Shown: one piece after another, positions 49,845 through 58,211 of the stretch
How positions within the stretch are numbered: position 1 is the stretch's first letter
Layout: each line of letters opens with the position of its first letter
Source: JBFWRI01 sp050248995
GTDB lineage: Bacteria; Pseudomonadota; Alphaproteobacteria; JAIXQD01
DNA: 64,000 nucleotides
Direction: 5' to 3'
Assembly: GCA_050248995.1 (NCBI GenBank)
Contig: JBFWRI010000001.1
Span: 102,431 to 166,430, forward strand
Translations under genes and position numbers: made by a program
Notes under the pieces: model-generated
Databases searched by the model: none
Seen by the model: the letters and a program-made list of their open reading frames with translations, nothing else
What the model was told of the DNA's origin: nothing

Positions 49845-51409
49845 GCGGCCTCCGCAAGTGTTACACGCTCTGCCAGCATGAAGAATGTCTGCAGGCTATC
49901 GAAACGATAGGCATCCAAGGCAAAATGGTTATTTTCCACCAGACGGATTTGCGGGTCTTCAACGTCAAGCGCTGGGATCAGGTAATAATCAAGGATATCC
50001 CTGTTATTGGCATCCATGCGCACGGCAATGGTGATGTCCGGCATGAGGCTGGCGTCCAATTGAATCCGCCAGCGGTTTTTGCCGTTCGGCGCCTGGGAAC
50101 AGCGGCAAATGACCAGAGAAACCTTGATCTCATTATTTACAATCAGGAAGTCGTTGGTGACCTCACGGTGAACATGCCCGCCCAGATCTGTGATTTTATT
50201 GATAACGCCCTCAACCACGCCTGGATACATTTTGCGCAGGTGGCGGTTATCTTCAATAAAACGGAGGTCTCGCCCTGGGTCATACCCGATCAGTTTGTAA
50301 GCCTCCGTCAAGCCGCCGAAACGGTGCATGTATGCACTGCTAGGCGGCATGTCGTCCGTTTCATCAATGAGGATGCCGGACAGCCAGCCTTGACGTTCGT
50401 GCAATGCCCGCAATTTTGATAGCATTTCTTCATTGGTGAACTTGCGGTTTCGCTCACGAATGATGCCCTGTGCTGTATAGAAATAGCGTGGCTCAACGAT
50501 GGCATCAAAAACACCGTCAGAACGCACCCACATTTCAGGTTCGTTTTCCACGCGGCGTTTTTTCAGTTTGAAAGATCGGCGGTTGAAGACGTTATTGCCG
50601 ATATATTTTTCATTGGTCAGGATGCCGTGGACAACACCGCGTGTCCAGGCGCGGCCAAGGTCAGTCAGGACGCTTTGCTGATTGAGGCGGTTGGCGATTT
50701 CAGTTTCGCTCATGCTGTCTTCGACAAAGGCCTTATAAATCCAGCGTACACGCTCGACTTCATCATCCGGCCCTGCCACCAGAATAACACGATCCGTTTG
50801 CAAGGATTTATGTTCGCCACGCTTTAGAACGCCTTTGGGTTCGCGATTCTCATCCACCAGCACGCGGCGCAGGCCGTATCCCGCTGGGCCACCTTGCCGG
50901 AAACCCAGCTCAATCAGCCTGCATTGCCCCGCAAAAACCTTCGCCGATAATTCACGACTGTATTCTCCCGCCATTGCCCGCTTTACGCCTTTGACGATTG
51001 TCGAGACAGGGCTGCCATCATTTTCAAATTGTTCAGCGACATACTGGACTTCGATACCCGCGCGGCGGCAAATATATTCATAATAGGCGCTCTCATCCGC
51101 ATCCTGAAATCGTCCCCAACGGGTAACATCTAATACGAGGATGACGCTATAATCCGCTACCCCCGACTGAACGTCGGCAATCAGATTTTGAAGGGCTTCA
51201 CGTCCGTCGAGCTTAAGGCCGCTTTTACCAGCGTCGGCATAGGTCTTGACGATGTCCATCTGACGGTGGGTGGCATAGTCACGGATCGCATCGGCCTGGT
51301 TTTCGGTTGAGTATTTCTGATGATCGGTCGACATGCGGACATACATGGCCGCACGCTGGCGCAGCTGTGCGCCCGCTGTTGACTCCTCTGATTTATTCTG
51401 ACCTTCCAT
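49841..51409 (-). CDS. Second large serine recombinase
   Basis: A 522-residue recombinase unrelated in detail to the one at 13.2 kb. The resolvase domain starts RAAMYVRMSTDHQKYSTENQ with the catalytic Ser27, followed by VILVLDVTRWGRFQDADES and VKRAMAGEYSRELSAKVFAG. A recombinase domain follows (GGPAGYGLRRVLVDENREP, NQQSVLTDLGRAWTRGVVHG). No CxxC zinc ribbon is present; instead a 200-residue C-terminal part ends in a domain with VSLVICRCSQAPNGKNRWRI. It is coupled with the ParB genes by overlaps. It probably mobilised the island. Confidence 0.9.
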   Translation of the reverse strand: MEGQNKSEESTAGAQLRQRAAMYVRMSTDHQKYSTENQADAIRDYATHRQMDIVKTYADAGKSGLKLDGREALQNLIADVQSGVADYSVILVLDVTRWGRFQDADESAYYEYICRRAGIEVQYVAEQFENDGSPVSTIVKGVKRAMAGEYSRELSAKVFAGQCRLIELGFRQGGPAGYGLRRVLVDENREPKGVLKRGEHKSLQTDRVILVAGPDDEVERVRWIYKAFVEDSMSETEIANRLNQQSVLTDLGRAWTRGVVHGILTNEKYIGNNVFNRRSFKLKKRRVENEPEMWVRSDGVFDAIVEPRYFYTAQGIIRERNRKFTNEEMLSKLRALHERQGWLSGILIDETDDMPPSSAYMHRFGGLTEAYKLIGYDPGRDLRFIEDNRHLRKMYPGVVEGVINKITDLGGHVHREVTNDFLIVNNEIKVSLVICRCSQAPNGKNRWRIQLDASLMPDITIAVRMDANNRDILDYYLIPALDVEDPQIRLVENNHFALDAYRFDSLQTFFMLAERVTLAEAA

Positions 51410-51496
51410 CCGTTTTCTCTTTCCGATTTAGACACACATCTCGCCTGCAGTTTCAGGAAAACCGCTCTTTGGAATCTTAACCAAGGAGCGGTGTAA

Positions 51497-52087
51497 ATGT
51501 CACAATCTAAAAAAGACCAACTTTTTCCAATCAAACCCCGTGCTATTTCGGACGACGAACTGGCCAAAATCGTGGCTTCTGCGTTACGGCAGGACTTCGG
51601 TGAAATGACCTCTGCGGTCAAGCAAATCGGCAAGCTCACAAATGCGAATTTGAGGGCCATCAAGAACTGGTATGAAGCGCGAAACGCGCCATCTTCTGGC
51701 CATTTATTATTACTTGCTAGGTCGTCACCGAGCATTCTGAAATTCATCCTTATGCAGATCGGTGGGGAGGATTTATGGGACGCTTTCAGACTGTTGGCGG
51801 GTCATGCCGTGCCGGTGGTGGAGGAACCAGAGGCTCAAGTTTTTAGTGACAAATCTGTCACTAAAAATGTCCCTTTAAATGTCCCAATAAAATCGCTCAA
51901 CGAACGACAACGGTGGTTTTTGTTGCTTGTCCGACGAAGACAAAAAGCCCGCGCGGAGGATATTTCTGATCACTTCGGCGTGGCCATCAAGACCGCCAGG
52001 CGTGATATCGAAACACTGAAAGGCGCTGGAAGAATTCGTTTTGTCGGATCAAAGAAAACAGGATGCTATGAAATCGTGGATGAATGA
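51497..52087 (+). CDS. DeoR-type HTH regulator of the island
   Basis: A 196-residue protein with AAGGAG upstream, divergent from the recombinase and 87 bases away. The C-terminal 60 residues form a winged helix of DeoR type (RRQKARAEDISDHFGVAIKT, then ARRDIETLKGAGRIRFVG). The first 100 residues contain a Cro/CI-like fold (IGKLTNANLRAIKNWYEARN). This combination occurs beside ParB-recombinase modules. It likely represses the recombinase operon. Confidence 0.7.
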   Translation: MSQSKKDQLFPIKPRAISDDELAKIVASALRQDFGEMTSAVKQIGKLTNANLRAIKNWYEARNAPSSGHLLLLARSSPSILKFILMQIGGEDLWDAFRLLAGHAVPVVEEPEAQVFSDKSVTKNVPLNVPIKSLNERQRWFLLLVRRRQKARAEDISDHFGVAIKTARRDIETLKGAGRIRFVGSKKTGCYEIVDE

Positions 52088-52088
52088 T

Positions 52089-52442
52089 TTACTTCTCGGC
52101 AACCAGGCTCACTTCCATGCCATCGCTCCTAACAACAAGGGAGTTATTGGCAGGATTATAACCAAGCTCGACAGTTTCAGCTTTTGGGAGCTTTTGGAGG
52201 GTGACGGCAAGATGCTGGCTACCGACTTTTACGCTTTGCCGGAATCCGCATTTCACTTGAATGACATTGCTTTGCGTAGGTGCATCAACCACAAGAAAAG
52301 TGGGGTGGAATTCAATGATGGTGTGCTTTTCAATGTGGCCTTTCACCCCGCGCGGCATCCGCTTCATTTTCGGTGCGGCAGCGAATTTCAAAAGCTCAGC
52401 AAAAGGTACGCTGACAGTATTGATTTTAATTTTGCTGGTCAT
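52089..52442 (-). CDS. Small unknown protein, 117 residues
   Basis: I do not recognise this protein. It is mildly basic, with alternating strands (IKINTVSVPFAELLKFAAAP, TIIEFHPTFLVVDAPTQSNV, AETVELGYNPANNSLVVRSD) that suggest a small beta fold. There is a weak ribosome site (AGGA) before its ATG. It converges on the regulator at 51497, with one base between the two stops. The HNH protein lies 28 bases upstream in the same direction. Confidence 0.5.
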   Translation of the reverse strand: MTSKIKINTVSVPFAELLKFAAAPKMKRMPRGVKGHIEKHTIIEFHPTFLVVDAPTQSNVIQVKCGFRQSVKVGSQHLAVTLQKLPKAETVELGYNPANNSLVVRSDGMEVSLVAEK

Positions 52443-52469
52443 GTTTATATATCCTAATAATTGGGTAGG

Positions 52470-53513
52470 TCAGCAGTAATCATCGATGGAGTCGCCACCA
52501 GTCCATTCGAGGCCGCGAGCAAGGCAGAATTGTTTTTCTGCGCCTTCCTTGCTGAAAAATGTACTGATACTTGTATGCACATACAACCCATCTTCAAAGC
52601 TGATTTTTGCAAGAGACCACGGTTTCAAACCATCCGATTCACACATCACGCAGACGGACTGGCCGTCATCGATGAGTGCGGATTCTAAAACCGTGTGCGT
52701 TGAAAGGTCGTTGCGGGAAAATACAGCGCCCGCCACCAGATTTGCGGCATACGCTGCAATGGGCTGATCTTCAGGCTTTTGTGGGCAACATGGGAATTCG
52801 CTCGGAACGCGCCATTTGCGCTGGGCTGCGCCTGGGGTTTTTGCCATGACCAGCTCAGGGGTTTCTGGGGGAGCAGACCATTCTCGTGGCGGCATTGCGG
52901 CGCGTGCCACGCGGGGGGCTGTCATTACAGTTTTCAGGGGCGGGTTGGCAGGAACGGGCTTGAACAGCCATTCTCCCAAAGAGCCGCCGCCAGAAGTCGG
53001 TTTATCGCTTTTCGCCCAGAGGTGCATGCGTTCTCGGCAGGCCTGCGCTTCTTCGGGGCTGACTGTCCGCATCCATTCGAAATTGCGATCAAGGCTGCCA
53101 TGGCGCAGGATTGACGGGTCTGCCAGAAAGGCCTCGATGCTGCCGCAGATGAATTCGATCCGACTGACCGTGATGGGGTTGAGCAGCGCGTTTTCCAGCC
53201 GCGTCAACCAGCGCAGGTTTTCGGGCCGATTATTGCGCCGGTTCGTGTCGATATGATCGACGACATGTTCCGGTGTCGGCGGCTCCCCATGGAATGCCGT
53301 GGCCACGATCCTGTGGATGCGCACCTGCGAAATATACATATAGCCGTTCTGGCTATTGGGTTTGCCGAAAGTCCATTGATTATCGGTCGGGCGCGGGCGC
53401 TTGCCTGCGCGGGGGTGGCGCATGACCGCCCCATTATCCCGAACCGAATAGCGCTCGTCATCATAGGTGCAATCCACCTCGCGCTGGCAGTCATGTACGC
53501 TGATTTCTGTCAT
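52470..53513 (-). CDS. HNH endonuclease-domain protein
   Basis: A 347-residue protein; the ATG at 53513 has GAGG six bases upstream, and a GTG at 53525 is an alternative. An HNH core lies at about residues 60-105: RIHRIVATAFHGEPPTPEHV, then VDHIDTNRRNNRPENLRWLT, with the paired His and Asn residues intact. The centre is Pro/Ala-rich, and the last 120 residues form an unknown domain (LAKISFEDGLYVHTSISTFF). HNH proteins of this type act on DNA in phages and islands. Its start is coupled to the next upstream gene. Confidence 0.8.
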   Translation of the reverse strand: MTEISVHDCQREVDCTYDDERYSVRDNGAVMRHPRAGKRPRPTDNQWTFGKPNSQNGYMYISQVRIHRIVATAFHGEPPTPEHVVDHIDTNRRNNRPENLRWLTRLENALLNPITVSRIEFICGSIEAFLADPSILRHGSLDRNFEWMRTVSPEEAQACRERMHLWAKSDKPTSGGGSLGEWLFKPVPANPPLKTVMTAPRVARAAMPPREWSAPPETPELVMAKTPGAAQRKWRVPSEFPCCPQKPEDQPIAAYAANLVAGAVFSRNDLSTHTVLESALIDDGQSVCVMCESDGLKPWSLAKISFEDGLYVHTSISTFFSKEGAEKQFCLARGLEWTGGDSIDDYC

Positions 53514-53521
53514 GGCGCACC

Positions 53522-54151
53522 TCACGCGTTAATCGGCACGAGAACTTCCCGTGCGCCGCCTGTGCGTCTTTCTTCGGAAATGCGTGCGAGGCCAAATCCA
53601 ATCCGTCCAGCGACACGCGGCAGCTCCACCGTTGTAATCTTATCAACATGCATATTGCCGTCATCCGCCTTGTAGGCGTGTTTGATGGTCAGCAACACGC
53701 TGTCCTCAAGATTTTTTATATCCAGGATATGATGCCTTGGAATATTATATAAATTGCCGCTTTCAATCAGGCCTCTGTCCTCGGCCATAAACTTGACCAG
53801 GCTCAAAAAGCTCCTGAACGGCGGGAAAGCGCTGGCCCATTGAACATTCGCAAACAGGGCGGCATAAACCCCTTCGCCCAAGGAGTAGCTGTCAGGCAAT
53901 TCCGGCGATAGCCCCTCCAGATCTGTGCGGCGCTGGTCGATGAAATCATCGGGAGCCATGACGACAATCTTGGCCTGATGCAGGTTGCTGATCGGATATT
54001 TCGTGTCCGCCAGCATCGCGTTTTTGGAAGGGTAACCAAAGAATGCTGCCCCAAGCTCGTGCGCATGAGTGGGCTTCAATTTGACGCCATATTTTTCGAG
54101 AGTGGTAGCGCGTAATGAATTCGCGCAGAGTTTTGTGATATCGTGCTGCAT
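53522..54151 (-). CDS. Unknown island protein, 209 residues
   Basis: The ATG at 54151 (MQHDITKLCANSLRA) has GGAGG seven bases upstream. The N-terminus, ATTLEKYGVKLKPTHAHELG then AAFFGYPSKNAMLAD, resembles small domains in proteobacterial proteins of unknown role. The rest is a mix of strands and helices (GNMHVDKITTVELPRVAGRI) without a recognisable motif. It pairs with the HNH protein downstream (GTGA overlap possible), and both are likely transcribed from a promoter before 54.16 kb. Confidence 0.55.
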   Translation of the reverse strand: MQHDITKLCANSLRATTLEKYGVKLKPTHAHELGAAFFGYPSKNAMLADTKYPISNLHQAKIVVMAPDDFIDQRRTDLEGLSPELPDSYSLGEGVYAALFANVQWASAFPPFRSFLSLVKFMAEDRGLIESGNLYNIPRHHILDIKNLEDSVLLTIKHAYKADDGNMHVDKITTVELPRVAGRIGFGLARISEERRTGGAREVLVPINA

Positions 54152-54396
54152 AAGCAACCTCCGTTAAGTGGCGCTGGGCTTCAATCGGTTGTCGTGAGCG
54201 TTCAATCACAACCATGCCAGCGGTTTAACAAAGGTTCACCAAAGGGCTGGTAGTCTTGCAGTCGTATCGTCTTTTCGGGCGCTCACACCTGGGGCATCGA
54301 TTCCTGCCAAAAGCATATGGCAGAACATCTTTAGCTTCAAGCCTAAAACTTTGGTGGGTCGCTTTTGTTATTCAATTACAATGTGTTGAGCAGTAT
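54152..54396. other. Probable right junction of the integrated element
   Basis: No gene. GGTTGT at 54188-54193 and ACAACC at 54207-54212 form a small inverted repeat. The island's right attachment site should lie here. I see no copy of the tRNA-Ala 3' end and no tRNA or tmRNA fragment I can support. Confidence 0.35.
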
Positions 54397-54424
54397 TTGA
54401 AAAGTTGGAATGATTAGGTAGAAT
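54397..54424 (+). promoter_or_regulatory. Predicted promoter of the HD-domain gene
   Basis: TTGAAA at 54397-54402 and TAGAAT at 54419-54424, 16 bases apart. Transcription would start near 54431, which supports the ATG at 54460 as the start of the gene. Confidence 0.45.
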
Positions 54425-54459
54425 ACACCACCATTTCCTTAATGGTCGACAAGGATTGT

Positions 54460-55074
54460 ATGGCCGCTATCAGCATTTCACTACAACGCCTTGAAGCTGA
54501 AATCTGCCGTTTGGCTGCATTGCCGATGTTTATCCATCATCAATGGTATGTCGACCATCACTTGAAAATCGTTGAACAACTGGCGCTGGAACTGTGCGAG
54601 CTGCACCCCGAAGCTGACCGCGATATCGTTTGCGCCATGGTGTGGCTGCACGATCTGGGCAAGATTAAAACCAGTAAAACCCTGCCGCGCAATGAAGAAG
54701 ACGCTATCACATTCGGAGATGGTATAGCCTTGTTACTTGAAGCGGGCTTTACCGAAGATTTCAGTACGCGCGTGATTGAAAACCTGCGCACGTTTGAACA
54801 GCACCAGAATGATTTATCAAAGGCGCCGATTGAAGTACAGATTGCTTCCAGCGCTGATGGCTGTGCACACCTGATCGGCCCGTTCTATTCCCTATGGTGG
54901 TATGAGAATCCGCAAAAACCTGTAAACGATCTTATCACCGACAATATGAACAAGCTGACCAAAGACTGGGAGCGTAAAATCGTCCTGCCCGAAGCGAAAC
55001 TGGCTTTCCAGAGCCGCCGTGACCAGATATTAGAATATCAACCTGTAAACCGCAAAAAGCGTTACTTCAGCTAG
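54460..55074 (+). CDS. HD-domain phosphohydrolase
   Basis: A 204-residue protein starting MAAISISLQRLEAE with AAGGA upstream; an ATG at 54442 is possible but lies very close to the predicted promoter. The HD pattern is seen in the metal-binding His residues of WYVDHHLKIVEQLALELC, then the HD pair in VWLHDLGKIKT and the later SSADGCAHLIGPF. Such proteins hydrolyse phosphate esters of nucleotides or signalling molecules; the substrate is not clear. It is the first host gene to the right of the element. Confidence 0.8.
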   Translation: MAAISISLQRLEAEICRLAALPMFIHHQWYVDHHLKIVEQLALELCELHPEADRDIVCAMVWLHDLGKIKTSKTLPRNEEDAITFGDGIALLLEAGFTEDFSTRVIENLRTFEQHQNDLSKAPIEVQIASSADGCAHLIGPFYSLWWYENPQKPVNDLITDNMNKLTKDWERKIVLPEAKLAFQSRRDQILEYQPVNRKKRYFS

Positions 55075-55082
55075 GAGCCACC

Positions 55083-55505
55083 ATGTTCAACGAATTCAAA
55101 TCCTTCATCGCCCGCGGCAATGTCATCGATCTGGCGGTCGGTATCATCATGGGCGCGGCATTCACCGCGATCGTTACCTCGCTTGTGTCGGATGTCATCA
55201 TGCCGCCGATCGGCTGGGCCATGGGCGGGCTTGATTTCAGCAACTATTACTGGAATCCCGCTGATCCGCTGGCTGCCAACACTATGAGCCTTGATGACGC
55301 CCGCAAAGCCGGCCTGCCGGTGGTTGCCTATGGCGCCTTCATCAATGCCATCATCAAGTTTGCGATTGTCGCCTTCGCTGTGTTCTTCCTTGTGCGTGCA
55401 GTCACGCGACTGCAGAAGAAGCTGAACCTGACCAAGGATAAGGACGCTGTCCTGACGCCCGACCAGCAACTGCTGACCGAAATCCGCGACCTGCTGAAGA
55501 AGTAG
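55083..55505 (+). CDS. mscL: Large-conductance mechanosensitive channel
   Basis: A 140-residue MscL. The start, NEFKSFIARGNVIDLAVGII, then MGAAFTAIVTSLVSDVIMPP, is the conserved first helix and transmembrane segment. The second segment is YGAFINAIIKFAIVAFAVFF, and a cytoplasmic helix ends it (QQLLTEIRDLLKK). The pentamer opens under osmotic downshock. The stop is eight bases before the next gene, and the HD gene lies just before it. Confidence 0.97.
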   Translation: MFNEFKSFIARGNVIDLAVGIIMGAAFTAIVTSLVSDVIMPPIGWAMGGLDFSNYYWNPADPLAANTMSLDDARKAGLPVVAYGAFINAIIKFAIVAFAVFFLVRAVTRLQKKLNLTKDKDAVLTPDQQLLTEIRDLLKK

Positions 55506-55512
55506 CAGCGGC

Positions 55513-55941
55513 ATGTGGGTAGCCATTGCCTGCCTTGCATCGATCCTGTGGGGGCTGACGTATACACTCGATAAGAAGGTTTTGTCCTTCATGTCGGTGT
55601 TGGAGCTGGCAGCGATTTACTACACATCTTCTGCCGTTTTGTGCTGGGCGCTGGTGATGCAGACATCATCCGTAAAGACCGTGATGGAAAAGACCTTTGC
55701 TACCGGCAATACGAAATGGGTCGTCGGCGCCTGCATCTGTGCATTTGTGGCCAATCTGTCCATCATGCGTAGCGTGCAGCTGTCGAATGCCACACTGGCA
55801 GCCCTCATCGAAATCGCTTATCCGCTGTTCACCGTGCTGTTTTCGTACTGGATTTTAAAGGAAGTCACCCTCACCAAGGATGTCTTCATCGGCGGCGCGT
55901 TGATCTTCGCCGGCGTTATCTACATTAGTGTTAAAACCTAA
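55513..55941 (+). CDS. Single-domain EamA-type membrane protein
   Basis: A 142-residue inner-membrane protein with about five hydrophobic segments. The pattern IACLASILWGLTYTLDKKVL at the start, then LSNATLAALIEIAYPLFTVL and FIGGALIFAGVIYISV, is that of half an EamA transporter. Such one-domain forms may dimerise like EmrE. Its substrate is unknown. It overlaps the convergent oxyR gene by four bases. Confidence 0.78.
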   Translation: MWVAIACLASILWGLTYTLDKKVLSFMSVLELAAIYYTSSAVLCWALVMQTSSVKTVMEKTFATGNTKWVVGACICAFVANLSIMRSVQLSNATLAALIEIAYPLFTVLFSYWILKEVTLTKDVFIGGALIFAGVIYISVKT

Positions 55942-56828
55942 CGTGGTCTTGAAGCGCTGATGATTTTCCCCAGCGCCAGGTAATCGTCAGCCGGGCTGTT
56001 TTTTCGCCATGCAAGACCTATGGTGCGGCTGGCGCCTTTCATCTGCAGCGGTTTTATCTTGATGCCATGGTGTGGTTGCACATCGCGCTGTGCGGCCATG
56101 GCCGGCAATAGCGTAACGCCAAGCCCGTGGGCCACCAGCTCGGTCAGTGTCTGCAGGCTGGCCGCCCGAAACTCGGTCTGTCCGGCGTGGCGCGGGGCTT
56201 TGCAGAAACCAAGCGCCTGGTCGCGCAGGCAATGCCCTTCATCCAGCAGCAGCAGCGGGCCGTTCAGGATGTCGATTTCCTTCGGGTTCTTCTGCTTCGC
56301 CAGCGCGTGCTTTTCCGGTACGGCCAGCATAAACGCATCATCGAACAATGCCTGTTCGGCAAGATCCGGTTGATGCAGGGGTAATGCCAGCAGTGCAACA
56401 TCGATATCTTTGCGGCGCAGGGCCGCAACAAGATTTTCGGTTTTATCTTCGACAACCTGCAACGCCAGATGCGGTGCGTCTTTTGTAATGCGGGGCAACA
56501 GGCGGGGCAACAGATAGGGGCCTATCGTCGGGATGACACCAAGGCGCAGGCGGCCGGTCAATGGCTGGTTCAGGCTGCGTGCGCTGTCGGTCAGGTGCGT
56601 AACGGCATCCATAATCGCCCGCGCTTTTGGCAGCAGTGCAATGCCGGCTCGTGTCAGGTCGGCGCGCCGGCCATTACGCTCGAACAGTTTCAGGCCCAGC
56701 TGGGTTTCCATTTCCTGCATCTGCAGGCTGACTGCAGGCTGGGTCAGGTTCAGCGCTTCGGCCGCAGCGCGGAAGCTGTGCTTCTCGGCGATCATCAGAA
56801 AGGTTCTTATATGGCGCAAACTCGTCAT
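55938..56828 (-). CDS. oxyR: Hydrogen-peroxide regulator OxyR
   Basis: A 296-residue LysR-type regulator. The N-terminal HTH (SFRAAAEALNLTQPAVSLQM) is followed by the sensor domain. The peroxide-sensing pair is present: Cys200 and Cys209 in DEGHCLRDQALGFC, equal to Cys199 and Cys208 of E. coli OxyR. It is divergent from ahpC, with 116 bases between, which supports the name. When oxidised it activates ahpC-ahpD and other defence genes. Confidence 0.92.
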   Translation of the reverse strand: MTSLRHIRTFLMIAEKHSFRAAAEALNLTQPAVSLQMQEMETQLGLKLFERNGRRADLTRAGIALLPKARAIMDAVTHLTDSARSLNQPLTGRLRLGVIPTIGPYLLPRLLPRITKDAPHLALQVVEDKTENLVAALRRKDIDVALLALPLHQPDLAEQALFDDAFMLAVPEKHALAKQKNPKEIDILNGPLLLLDEGHCLRDQALGFCKAPRHAGQTEFRAASLQTLTELVAHGLGVTLLPAMAAQRDVQPHHGIKIKPLQMKGASRTIGLAWRKNSPADDYLALGKIISASRPR

Positions 56829-56944
56829 ATTGATAAGATATACTTATAGATTAAGTTTGTAAATTAAATTTGATTTATGTCTGTGGTCGGGGTATTTAAA
56901 GGGCGACTTAAAACACTATCCCAACACTGACCGAGGAGAGAAGC
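56829..56944. promoter_or_regulatory. oxyR-ahpC divergent control region
   Basis: It is AT-rich and holds the dyad GATAAGATATACTTATA (56834-56850), which fits the tetranucleotide spacing of OxyR or LysR sites. It probably controls both genes. Confidence 0.5.
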
Positions 56945-57484
56945 ATGCTGACGATTGGCGATCAATTCCCCACCTACAGCCTGAAGGCTGTTGTAACAAA
57001 CGACCCCAAGACCGCTTTCAAGGATGTGAGTAATGCCACATACAAAGACAAGTGGACCTGTGTCTTCTTCTGGCCGAAGGACTTCACCTTCGTGTGCCCA
57101 ACTGAAATTGCCGCCTTCGACAAGCTGACCAAGGATTTCGCTGACCGTGACTGCCAGCTGCTTGGCGCTTCGACCGACAGCGAGTTCGTTCACCTTGCCT
57201 GGCGCAACAACCACCCGGATCTGAAGAACCTGCAGTTCCCGATGCTGTCGGATATCAAACGCGAACTGTCGGAAGCTCTGGGTATCATCGATAAAAACGC
57301 CGGTGTTGCCATGCGCGCAACATATCTGGTCGATCCGGAAGGCATCATCCGCTATGTCAGCGTGACCGACCTGAACGTCGGCCGCAACACCAGCGAAGTC
57401 CTGCGCGTTCTGGATGCCCTGCAAAGCGATGAACTGTGCGCCTGCAACTGGCAAAAAGGCCAGGACCACCTGAAGGTTGCCTAA
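56945..57484 (+). CDS. ahpC: Alkyl hydroperoxide reductase C (peroxiredoxin)
   Basis: A 179-residue peroxiredoxin. The peroxidatic Cys51 lies in FTFVCPTEIAAFDK, and the C-terminal pair Cys165-Ala-Cys167 lies in ELCACNWQKGQ. This arrangement resembles mycobacterial AhpC, which is recycled by AhpD rather than AhpF. That matches the next gene. It reduces peroxides and peroxynitrite in the cytoplasm. GAGGAG lies before the ATG. It is under likely OxyR control. Confidence 0.96.
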   Translation: MLTIGDQFPTYSLKAVVTNDPKTAFKDVSNATYKDKWTCVFFWPKDFTFVCPTEIAAFDKLTKDFADRDCQLLGASTDSEFVHLAWRNNHPDLKNLQFPMLSDIKRELSEALGIIDKNAGVAMRATYLVDPEGIIRYVSVTDLNVGRNTSEVLRVLDALQSDELCACNWQKGQDHLKVA

Positions 57485-57547
57485 TCCTCGGTTGTGGCGG
57501 GTGCTGCGGCGCCCGCCACACTGATACCCAAAAAACAGGAGAGTAAA

Positions 57548-58102
57548 ATGTCGCAACTTGATGCGCTGAAAGACACGCTGCCCGATTACGCCAAGGACAT
57601 TCGCATGAATGTTGGTGGCCTTGCCACTATCGCCACATTGTCGCCCCAGCAGCTGTGGGGCACGATGCTGGCATGTGCCATCGCCACCCGCAACCCGCGC
57701 GTGATGCAGGCTGTGTCGGCTGATGCCGTTACGTATCTGTCGGCAGAAGCCCAGCGCGCAGCGCGCAGTGCCGCCTGCCTGATGGCGATGAACAACGTAT
57801 ATTACCGTACACTGCACCTGCTGAACAACGAGCAGTATAAGCAGATGCCGGCCCGCCTGCGCATGACAGCGATTGGTAATCCGGGCGTTGATAAGCTGGA
57901 CTTCGAGATGTTTTCGCTGGGCGTTTCGTGCATCGGCGCCTGCGGTATGTGTCTGGAAAGTCATGAACACGAAGTCATGCAAAAAGGCGCTACGCGTGAA
58001 ATGGTGCAGGATGTTTTCCGCATTGCAGCGATTATGCAATCGCTGGCAGTCAGCCTTGAAGCTGCTGAGTATACAGCAGATAGCCTTGCTGCTGCTGCCT
58101 GA
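57548..58102 (+). CDS. ahpD: Alkylhydroperoxidase AhpD
   Basis: A 184-residue protein starting MSQLDALKDTLPDYAKDI with AGGAGAG upstream. The redox and proton relay is visible: Cys132-Gly-Met-Cys135 in CGMCLESHEHEV, with Glu137 and His139-141 close by. It acts as a thiol adaptor that reduces AhpC, receiving electrons from lipoamide-type carriers in known systems. It follows ahpC after 63 bases and is closed by a strong terminator. Confidence 0.95.
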   Translation: MSQLDALKDTLPDYAKDIRMNVGGLATIATLSPQQLWGTMLACAIATRNPRVMQAVSADAVTYLSAEAQRAARSAACLMAMNNVYYRTLHLLNNEQYKQMPARLRMTAIGNPGVDKLDFEMFSLGVSCIGACGMCLESHEHEVMQKGATREMVQDVFRIAAIMQSLAVSLEAAEYTADSLAAAA

Positions 58103-58123
58103 CTTTAGGAAGCATTGATAACC

Positions 58124-58156
58124 ATAAGCGGGCCCACAAGGGCCTGCTTATCTTTT
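58124..58156 (+). terminator. ahpCD terminator
   Basis: ATAAGCGGGCCC at 58124-58135, loop ACAA, GGGCCTGCTTAT at 58140-58151 with one G-U pair, then CTTTT. A strong intrinsic terminator 21 bases after ahpD. Confidence 0.9.
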
Positions 58157-58211
58157 GCCCTGTTTGGTTTCAGCGCGGATGTGCTAGGGTCTTTGTATAC
58201 GGAGACCCCTT

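Larger units (their letters stand above)
39690..54250. mobile_element. Second element: defence-type island with its own serine recombinase
   Basis: A mainly leftward block with a more AT-rich operon (39.69-48.37 kb), a separate recombinase with ParB/RepB genes (48.57-51.41 kb) and several unknown genes. The left edge is a junction that truncates both the phage and the island operon. The right edge lies before the HD-domain gene and is not resolved. It could also be a part of one composite element. Confidence 0.6.

Noticed and set aside
54152..54441. A tmRNA or tRNA piece at the right junction
   Set aside because: A GGGGCATCGATTCC stretch recalls a T arm, but no acceptor stem or full structure can be drawn.
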